From Elusimicrobiota bacterium (GTDB taxonomy: Bacteria > Elusimicrobiota > Endomicrobiia > Endomicrobiales > Endomicrobiaceae), in the NCBI GenBank assembly GCA_031256695.1, contig JAIRQB010000017.1, positions 1-5,210 on the forward strand: DNA of 5,210 bases, given 5' to 3'. A model generated the notes under the pieces. It worked only from the letters and a program-made list of their open reading frames with translations. It was not told the origin of the DNA and did not search any database. The position numbers and the translations under genes were made by a program. Numbering within the stretch: the stretch's first letter is position 1; each line of letters starts with the position of its first letter. Below are positions 1 through 3,870 of the stretch, one piece after another.

Positions 1-11
1 CCCCGGGTGTC

Positions 12-31
12 ATTCCCGCGAAAGCGGGAAT
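12..31. repeat. Perfect 8-bp hairpin with GAAA tetraloop
   Basis: ATTCCCGC at 12-19 pairs perfectly with GCGGGAAT at 24-31 around a GAAA loop at 20-23, a stable GNRA tetraloop if transcribed. It sits directly after the 14-mer that recurs at 263-276. The wording, CATTCCCGC followed by GCGGGAATCC, is of a kind often seen in dispersed intergenic palindromes of bacteria. No T-run follows, so it is not a canonical terminator. Confidence 0.7.
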
Positions 32-40
32 CCCTGTTGT

Positions 41-74
41 CTTTGCCTTTGCTTTTCCTTTGTCTTTGTCTTTG
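41..74. repeat. Imperfect CTTTGY hexanucleotide tandem repeat
   Basis: The units read CTTTGC, CTTTGC, TTTTC, CTTTGT, CTTTGT and CTTTG, giving almost six copies with one degenerate unit in the middle. Related CTTTG-containing sequence reappears at the other edge of the block, around 490-510. Copy number could vary by slippage. No function can be read from it. Confidence 0.6.
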
Positions 75-188
75 AAAAAGAAAACGGCAGAAAGCGGTGA
101 ACGCCTTATAATAAACAGGGATTGCGGCAGCGCTATGTGTTTGCGACGAGCGCCGGCTTCTATCCAAACCGCTCATCGCACTTGTCTC

Positions 189-216
189 TGTCAGAATTGC
201 GCACGCCGCAATGACA
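189..216. repeat. Imperfect palindrome TGTCA / TGACA with inner TTGCG / CGCAA
   Basis: TGTCA (189-193) and TTGCG (197-201) pair with CGCAA (207-211) and TGACA (212-216), leaving a GAA bulge on the left arm and a 5-nt loop. The right arm lies in the 14-mer at 205-218, which is exactly inverted at 268-281. This palindrome and the next one are therefore made from the same building unit. Confidence 0.55.
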
Positions 217-264
217 CCGACGACGTCGCAAAAGCCCAACCCCTTCAGTGTCATTGCCAAAACC

Positions 265-301
265 CCGGGTGTCATTGCGGCTTCCGCCGCAAAGACACCG
301 G
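265..301. repeat. Long hairpin GGTGTC-A-TTGCGGC / GCCGCAA-A-GACACC
   Basis: GGTGTC (268-273), A274 and TTGCGGC (275-281) face GCCGCAA (286-292), A293 and GACACC (294-299) around a TTCC loop. The stem is 13 bp with a single A-A mismatch. It extends by CC (265-266) against GG (300-301) if G267 is bulged. The left end carries the 14-mer shared with positions 1-14. No T-tract follows on either strand, which argues against a terminator. Confidence 0.7.
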
Positions 302-347
302 AACTGGCGTTAAAGCGTTCGCCCCCAGTGTTGTCATACTCGCGCCA

Positions 348-373
348 GCAATGCGGCTGAAAGCCGCTATTGC
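348..373. repeat. 11-bp hairpin with one bulged base
   Basis: GCAAT (348-352) and GCGGCT (353-358) pair with AGCCGC (362-367) and ATTGC (369-373). The loop is GAA and T368 is bulged. It is one of a close series of palindromes and has no poly-T tail. Confidence 0.65.
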
Positions 374-382
374 GCCAGTGCG

Positions 383-421
383 GAGTAATTTACGGGCGCT
401 AACAGCGCGCGTAAATTACTC
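383..421. repeat. 39-nt hairpin, 17 bp with one mismatch
   Basis: GAGTAATTTACG at 383-394 pairs with CGTAAATTACTC at 410-421. After one G-G mismatch (395/409) the stem continues with GCGCT (396-400) against AGCGC (404-408), closing on a 3-nt AAC loop. This is the longest inverted repeat in the window. Its right arm motif AAATTACTCAAGA (413-425) is directly repeated at 452-464, 39 nt downstream, on the far side of the next hairpin. This gives the pair of hairpins a tandem-element look. Confidence 0.75.
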
Positions 422-430
422 AAGAGTTGT

Positions 431-453
431 TTGGCAGCGTTTTACGCCGCCAA
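431..453. repeat. 9-bp hairpin TTGGCAGCG / CGCCGCCAA, repeat-family unit
   Basis: TTGGCAGCG (431-439) pairs with CGCCGCCAA (445-453) with one A-C mismatch (436/448) around a TTTTA loop. The core GGCAGCGTTTTACGCC (433-448) matches the reverse complement of 2273-2288 at 15 of 16 positions. This links the block to the recX-rsmG spacer. Confidence 0.65.
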
Positions 454-496
454 ATTACTCAAGAATCACATTTTTGTTATAGCCTTTCACCTTTTT

Positions 497-528
497 GCCA
501 TTGCCTTTGAAAAAGGAAAGGCAATGGC
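497..528. repeat. Perfect 12-bp hairpin upstream of the DUF362 gene
   Basis: GCCATTGCCTTT (497-508) pairs exactly with AAAGGCAATGGC (517-528) around an 8-nt loop. A short TTT and then AAAATAAAAA follow on the + strand, and A-rich sequence follows on the other strand, so neither direction has a standard terminator tail. It may be a weak terminator for something to the left, another repeat unit, or a structured operator. It overlaps the -35 element of the candidate promoter described next. Confidence 0.6.
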
Positions 529-536
529 TTTAAAAT
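507..536 (+). promoter_or_regulatory. Candidate sigma-70-type promoter for the DUF362-recX genes
   Basis: TTGAAA at 507-512 and TAAAAT at 531-536 each match the consensus at five of six positions, with an 18-nt spacer. Transcription would begin near 543, just before the AGGAG at 546-550 and the ATG at 557, giving a very short leader. The DNA here is AT-rich, so chance matches are easy. The overlap with the 497-528 palindrome could matter for regulation. Confidence 0.33.
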
Positions 537-556
537 AAAAATTATAGGAGCAAAAG

Positions 557-1603
557 ATGAAAAATAAAGTCTATTTTTTACCTTGGGAAAGACGCGCTGA
601 GTTTGAGGATTTTCTAAAGAAAACCGGTATTTTTGAAGGCATAATGCCTAAAAGTTTTGCCGCTTTAAAAATCCATTTTGGAGAGGAAGGCAATAATGGA
701 TATGTAGCGCCTGAATTTGTAAAAAAAATAGTCAAAAGCGTCTCGGCAAAAGGCGCTTTTCCTTTTTTAACAGACTCAAGCGCTCTATATGCCGGCAAAA
801 GGTCTAATGCTTATCATCATTTAATTACGGCAAATAAACACGGTTTCAATATAAATAGTTGCGGCTGTCCCGTAATTATTGCAGACGGTCTCAAAGGAAA
901 CGGCGAAGAAAAAATAGAAGTAAATCTTAAACATTTCAAAGAAGTTTATATCGGGCGAGAGATTGCCTTATCCGACAGCCTTGTTTTTATAAATCATTTT
1001 AAAGGTCACGAAATGACGGGTTTCGGCGGCGCTTTAAAAAATATAGGAATGGGCAGCGCAAGCAAAGCGGGCAAATACGCAATGCACAATGAATCCAAAC
1101 CGTCTCTTAATTTATCCCGCTGTATAGGCTGCGGGATTTGCGCTAAATTTTGCGCGCAAGGAGCGCTGAAATTAGAAGGCGGAAAAATAAAAATAGATAT
1201 AGGCAAATGCGCCGGCTGCGGACAATGCATAGTAAATTGCGCTCAAAAAGTTTTCAGAATTTCTTGGGACGTCGGCTCTAAAAATCTGCAAGAAAGAATC
1301 TGCGAATACGGCGCGGGCGTTTTAAAAGGCAAAAATTGCGCCAATATCAATTTCTTAAATCATATAAGCAAATATTGCGATTGTTTCACTTTTGTTGAAA
1401 ATAATCCGATTATGCCCGACATTGGGATAATAGCGGGCAAAGACCCCGTTTCAGTAGACCAAGCAAGTTATGATTTAGTCAACAAAACATTCGGCGGGGA
1501 TTTTTTTAAAAGCATTTTCCCTGATATAGACCCGCTGATACAATTAAAATACGCTCAAGATATAGGTTTAGGCGGACGGGAATACGATTTGATTGAATTG
1601 TAA
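557..1603 (+). CDS. DUF362 domain protein with two 4Fe-4S clusters
   Basis: This 348-aa protein is probably a cytoplasmic iron-sulfur protein; I see no signal peptide or membrane segment. The N-terminal half and the C-terminal end match the DUF362 fold: the stretch HFKGHEMTGFGGALKNIGMG (147-166) and the tail around NNPIMPDIGIIAGKDPVSVD (282-301) are typical of that family. A bacterial ferredoxin insert lies between them. Its cysteines are C189, C192, C195, C199 and C218, C221, C224, C228, two CxxCxxCxxxC motifs able to hold two 4Fe-4S clusters. The proline that often follows the fourth cysteine is alanine in both motifs. Further cysteines occur at 102, 104, 249, 261, 274 and 276. The ATG is chosen because AGGAG (546-550) lies 6 nt upstream. 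It is the first gene of the cluster, with recX 10 nt behind it. The family's reaction is not firmly established; electron transfer is inferred from the clusters. Confidence 0.88.
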   Translation: MKNKVYFLPWERRAEFEDFLKKTGIFEGIMPKSFAALKIHFGEEGNNGYVAPEFVKKIVKSVSAKGAFPFLTDSSALYAGKRSNAYHHLITANKHGFNINSCGCPVIIADGLKGNGEEKIEVNLKHFKEVYIGREIALSDSLVFINHFKGHEMTGFGGALKNIGMGSASKAGKYAMHNESKPSLNLSRCIGCGICAKFCAQGALKLEGGKIKIDIGKCAGCGQCIVNCAQKVFRISWDVGSKNLQERICEYGAGVLKGKNCANINFLNHISKYCDCFTFVENNPIMPDIGIIAGKDPVSVDQASYDLVNKTFGGDFFKSIFPDIDPLIQLKYAQDIGLGGREYDLIEL

Positions 1604-1604
1604 C

Positions 1605-1609
1605 GGAGG
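1605..1609 (+). promoter_or_regulatory. Ribosome binding site that sets the recX start
   Basis: GGAGG lies between the stop of the DUF362 gene (1601-1603) and the ATG at 1614, with a 4-nt T spacer. It supports 1614 over the upstream in-frame TTG at 1593, which lies inside the previous gene and has no such site. Confidence 0.8.
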
Positions 1610-1613
1610 TTTT

Positions 1614-2228
1614 ATGAAAATAAAAGAAATAAAAAATTCAAAGAAAAATTTTTTTGATGTGACTTTTGAAAGCGGAGAAAGCATTGTGTTATCCGCTGAA
1701 AGCGTCGTCAAATTTTCTCTAAAAGAAAATCCGTCAATTTCAGAGGAAAAATACCGCGAGATTATAGATTATGACAACTCTCTAAAAGCGCTGGATTTTT
1801 CTCTGTCTCTATTGTCTAAAAAGCCGATAGGGGCGCAAGAATTAGGAAATAAACTTGCCGCAAAAGAATATGACGCTAAAACAATAGACGCCGCTGTCGG
1901 CAGAATGAAAGATTTAGGATATATAGACGATAAAAAATACGGCGAGGATTTGGCGGATTATCTTTTGGCGCAGGATAAAGGTTTAAATTTTATTGTAAAT
2001 GAAATGGAGCGTCGCGGCATAAATAAAGAGACCGTAAATGAAATAGCGGCAAAAATAAAAGAGAAGGCAAATTCAAGCGCCCGTCTTGATGAAATAACGG
2101 CGCGTAAATTTAAAGCCGCTGATTTTAAAGATGAAAAGACAAAGGCAAAAATCGCCTCTTATTTTGAAAGACAAGGTTTTGATTTTGACGATATAGAAAA
2201 GGCTCTAAATAGAGCGGAACAGAAATGA
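1614..2228 (+). CDS. recX: Regulatory protein RecX
   Basis: RecX proteins bind RecA filaments in the cytoplasm and modulate, usually inhibit, RecA recombinase and coprotease activity. This 204-aa product has the expected layout. A beta-prone N-terminal section of about 50 residues is followed by three helical repeats. The first (about 57-112) contains LLSKKPIGAQELGNKL and the hallmark LGYIDDKKYGEDLA (101-114). The second (about 123-146) contains FIVNEMERRGI. The third (about 174-200) contains IASYFERQGFDFDDIEKAL, typical of the family's C-terminus. The length lies between the short enterobacterial and longer Bacillus forms. The gene follows the DUF362 gene by 10 nt and is probably co-transcribed with it. 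recA itself is not in the window, so target and regulation are inferred from the family. Confidence 0.9.
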   Translation: MKIKEIKNSKKNFFDVTFESGESIVLSAESVVKFSLKENPSISEEKYREIIDYDNSLKALDFSLSLLSKKPIGAQELGNKLAAKEYDAKTIDAAVGRMKDLGYIDDKKYGEDLADYLLAQDKGLNFIVNEMERRGINKETVNEIAAKIKEKANSSARLDEITARKFKAADFKDEKTKAKIASYFERQGFDFDDIEKALNRAEQK

Positions 2229-2256
2229 AAACTATAGGCAATTGCTTAAAGCGAAA

Positions 2257-2302
2257 GAGGAGTGTTTTGTCTGGCGTAAAACGCCGCCGGCGGCGTCATT
2301 GC
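2257..2302. repeat. GC-rich palindromic repeat in the recX-rsmG spacer
   Basis: ACGCCGCCGGCGGCGT at 2281-2296 is a perfect 16-bp palindrome, standing out from AT-rich surroundings. The flanking sequence repeats units from the 5' block in reverse orientation. Positions 2273-2288 match the reverse complement of 433-448 at 15 of 16 positions. Similarity continues weakly to about 2258, against 449-460 with one gap. Positions 2288-2302 match the reverse complement of 208-222 at 13 of 15. The segment thus looks like a mosaic copy of the same dispersed repeat family. It sits in an open frame leading into rsmG, so it could be mistaken for an N-terminal extension of that gene. Confidence 0.6.
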
Positions 2303-2352
2303 TTCAGGAGTTTATCCCCGAGCGGCAATTTGATTTAAAAGAGCATAAAACT

Positions 2353-3096
2353 ATGGATAAAGACCTGCAAATTTTATTTAAAGATTATGTTTTAAAAGAG
2401 ATGTCTGAAGTTTTAAGCGCCGAGAAACTCTCTCAATTTTGTCTCTATTTTGACGAGATTATAGAGTGGAATAAAAAATTTAATTTAATCTCTTTCAAAG
2501 ATGAAAAAGATTTATTGTTTAGGCATTTTTGCGACAGCCTCTACGGCGTCAAACTTATAAAAGAGTTGAGCGCAAGCGCTCAATTAAAAATTGCAGATAT
2601 AGGGACAGGCGCGGGGCTTCCGGGCATACCTGTAAAATTTGCTTTTCCGCAAAGTCATATAACTTTAATTGAATCCATATCAAAAAAATGCTCTTTCCTA
2701 AAAAATATAAATGAGAAATTGAATTTGAATATGGAAATTTTAAATGCAAGATGCGAGGAAATAGGGCAAGACAAAAAATACCGCGGGAGTTTTGATTTCG
2801 TTTTATCTAGAGCGGTATGCAAAATGAGGGCAAATTTGGAAATATCTATTCCATTGCTTAAAAAGAACGGCTGTTTTTTAGTTTATAAGACAAAAAATAG
2901 TTTAGACGATGAGCGGGAAGGAATAAAATCCTCTCAAAACGCTTTAAATCAACTCGGCGCTAAAATGCATAAACTTTTTGATTACCGCATAGAAAATTAT
3001 GAAAACAATTATTGCATAGCGGTTTTCAAAAAAATCAAAGACACTCCCAATCAATTTCCAAGAAAAACAGGAATCCCTGAAAAAAATCCTTTGTAA
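2353..3096 (+). CDS. rsmG: 16S rRNA (guanine-N7)-methyltransferase RsmG (GidB)
   Basis: RsmG uses S-adenosylmethionine to methylate N7 of the guanine equivalent to G527 of E. coli 16S rRNA, near the decoding site. The 247-aa product has an N-terminal helical part with FDEIIEWNKKFNLISFKD (33-50) and RHFCDSL (57-63). The SAM-binding motif IADIGTGAGLPGIP follows (80-93), then the acidic ribose-binding position in LIESISKK (E107), SRAV (152-155) and the conserved family terminus TPNQFPRKTGIPEKNPL (231-247). Both ends are therefore intact. The frame is open back to a TTG at 2242, but the ATG at 2353 gives the normal family N-terminus and avoids translating the palindromic repeat. Only a weak AAAGAG lies about 10 nt upstream, so this start is less certain than the others. 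It is separated from recX by 124 bp and may be read through from it. Confidence 0.9.
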   Translation: MDKDLQILFKDYVLKEMSEVLSAEKLSQFCLYFDEIIEWNKKFNLISFKDEKDLLFRHFCDSLYGVKLIKELSASAQLKIADIGTGAGLPGIPVKFAFPQSHITLIESISKKCSFLKNINEKLNLNMEILNARCEEIGQDKKYRGSFDFVLSRAVCKMRANLEISIPLLKKNGCFLVYKTKNSLDDEREGIKSSQNALNQLGAKMHKLFDYRIENYENNYCIAVFKKIKDTPNQFPRKTGIPEKNPL

Positions 3097-3115
3097 AAAA
3101 ACTTTTGTAAAAAAA
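3090..3115. repeat. Short direct repeat over the rsmG stop codon
   Basis: TTTGTAAAAAAA occurs at 3090-3101 and again at 3104-3115, a 14-nt period. The first copy includes the rsmG stop (3094-3096). It may reflect slippage or a small duplication. No terminator hairpin is visible here. Confidence 0.45.
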
Positions 3116-3127
3116 TCTCTCAACGGA

Positions 3128-3155
3128 TTGACAAGCGGCGGGCGCAGAATATAAA
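3128..3155 (+). promoter_or_regulatory. Candidate promoter upstream of the flavodoxin gene
   Basis: TTGACA at 3128-3133 is an exact -35 consensus, and TATAAA at 3150-3155 matches five of six -10 bases with a 16-nt spacer. The expected transcription start near 3162 falls within the AAGGAGG (3157-3163) that serves the ATG at 3171. A transcript starting there would lose much of its ribosome binding site. Either the promoter is fortuitous, or its transcript is nearly leaderless and full translation depends on readthrough from rsmG. Confidence 0.35.
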
Positions 3156-3170
3156 TAAGGAGGCAGTGAA

Positions 3171-3773
3171 ATGAAAAAACTTTTTCTAACCAATGCTTTA
3201 TTGATTTTTTTCTCAATGGGCATTTGCGCGCAAGGCTCAAATAGCGGCGCAGAAAAAAAGCAAGAAAACGGACTTGGCAAAAGTCTTATCGTGTTTTATA
3301 CCTGGAGCGGCAATAGCAGAATTATCGCCAATGAACTTCATACCATTATAGGCGGCGATATTGTTGAAATAATACCTGCAAAGCCTTATACAAGAGATTA
3401 CAATCAGATGATTGAAGCGGCAAAACAGGAAATTGCAGAAATTGATAGGGGAAAATATCCGGCTGTAAATAATCCTGTCGGCAATATTGCCGATTACGAT
3501 ACGGTTTTTATCGTCTATCCGCTGTGGTGGTCTCATATGGCTTCTCCTATGCAGACATTTCTCCATAATCAATCTGCCAAATTGCGGGGTAAAACTCTTG
3601 CCTTAATTTGTATCAGCGCAAGCAGCGGCATATCGCAAACTGTGGCAGATGCCCGCAGGCTTTGCCCTAATAGTAAATTCACTGAAGCCTTACATTTATA
3701 TTCATCAGAGATAAGAGGCGCAAAAAATCAACTCATCGCTTGGCTTGAAAAAACAGGACTCAACAGGAAGTAA
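3171..3773 (+). CDS. Flavodoxin-like protein with N-terminal signal peptide
   Basis: This 200-aa protein is a probable FMN-binding flavodoxin-fold domain carried behind an export signal. Residues 1-20 form a Sec-type signal: MKK, a hydrophobic core LFLTNALLIFFSMGI, then CA with likely cleavage before Q21. There is no twin arginine, and the residues before C19 (MGI) are not a good lipobox. After a short polar linker the flavodoxin domain begins with SLIVFYTWSGNSRIIANEL (38-56), whose YTWSGNS is the FMN phosphate loop. The flavin-facing loop YPLWWSHMASPMQTFL (116-131) and ICISASSG (146-153) follow. The pattern resembles Pfam's Flavodoxin_4 group, a judgement by eye. AAGGAGG lies 7 nt before the ATG. 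The partner and redox role are unknown. The next large gene, ribD, serves riboflavin synthesis, a suggestive pairing because flavodoxins carry FMN. Confidence 0.82.
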   Translation: MKKLFLTNALLIFFSMGICAQGSNSGAEKKQENGLGKSLIVFYTWSGNSRIIANELHTIIGGDIVEIIPAKPYTRDYNQMIEAAKQEIAEIDRGKYPAVNNPVGNIADYDTVFIVYPLWWSHMASPMQTFLHNQSAKLRGKTLALICISASSGISQTVADARRLCPNSKFTEALHLYSSEIRGAKNQLIAWLEKTGLNRK

Positions 3774-3778
3774 TAATA

Positions 3779-3868
3779 ATGGTAAAACTCTTTTACGTAA
3801 AAAGGCGGCGCTTTTATCTGCGGGAATATTTAACGGACTTTTTAGAATATAGCGGGACGGCGGGTTAA
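3779..3868 (+). CDS. Possible 29-aa small ORF between flavodoxin and ribD
   Basis: ATG at 3779 opens a frame of 29 codons ending at TAA 3866-3868, filling the whole gap and stopping 2 nt before the ribD ATG. AGGAAG (3765-3770), inside the end of the flavodoxin gene, lies 8 nt upstream and could initiate it. The predicted product begins MVKLFYVKRRRFYLREYLTD, basic and aromatic, with no family I recognise. Translation across this frame could couple to ribD, whose own ribosome binding site is poor. Against it, the stretch contains a 6-bp hairpin (3782-3796), and GGCGGCGCTTTTA (3804-3816) resembles the 5' repeat unit at 433-444, so it may simply be another degenerate repeat. Confidence 0.22.
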   Translation: MVKLFYVKRRRFYLREYLTDFLEYSGTAG

Positions 3869-3870
3869 AA

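Larger units (their letters stand above)
1..540. other. Gene-free 5' block of GC-rich palindromes and short repeats
   Basis: No credible gene lies here. A frame is open from about 60 to 482, but it begins at a TTG without a Shine-Dalgarno, runs straight through several palindromes, and encodes a Cys/Arg/His-rich product unlike the Lys/Ile/Glu-rich proteins downstream. The block is visibly richer in GC than the genes. It contains at least seven inverted repeats, listed separately, plus shared short units. The 14-mer CCCCGGGTGTCATT occurs at 1-14 and again at 263-276. GCCGCAATGACACC at 205-218 is the exact reverse complement of 268-281. AATCCCTGTT at 29-38 is inverted at 114-123. The window opens inside a repeat unit, so the block probably continues to the left. 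Such clusters resemble REP/MITE-type intergenic repeats; the assignment to that class is inference. Confidence 0.7.

Noticed and set aside
1..480. CRISPR array
   Set aside because: Repeated units differ in length, orientation and spacing; there is no constant repeat with similar-sized spacers and no cas gene.
60..482. 140-codon open frame on the + strand
   Set aside because: It starts at TTG without a ribosome site, runs through five palindromes, and has a Cys/Arg/His-rich composition unlike the real genes. The openness is better explained by GC-rich repeats.
1006..1230. Minus-strand frames inside the genes, such as this one and those at 571-798, 3237-3572, 3877-4140 and 4620-4949
   Set aside because: They lie opposite well-supported genes, have no ribosome sites or recognisable domains, and look like complements of Lys-rich coding sequence.
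1593..1613. Upstream TTG start for recX
   Set aside because: It lies inside the end of the DUF362 gene and lacks a ribosome site, while GGAGG at 1605-1609 points to the ATG at 1614.
2242..2352. N-terminal extension of RsmG from a TTG
   Set aside because: The added residues encode the palindromic repeat and are not part of the family fold; the ATG at 2353 gives a normal RsmG N-terminus.
3219..3233. Lipoprotein signal in the flavodoxin-like protein (Cys19)
   Set aside because: The residues before the cysteine are M-G-I, which do not fit a lipobox; an ordinary Sec signal cleaved after Ala20 fits better.
3774..3870. FMN riboswitch before ribD
   Set aside because: The gap is 97 bp and I cannot find the conserved helices or loop sequences of the RFN element. 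A search with the FMN riboswitch covariance model would settle it.
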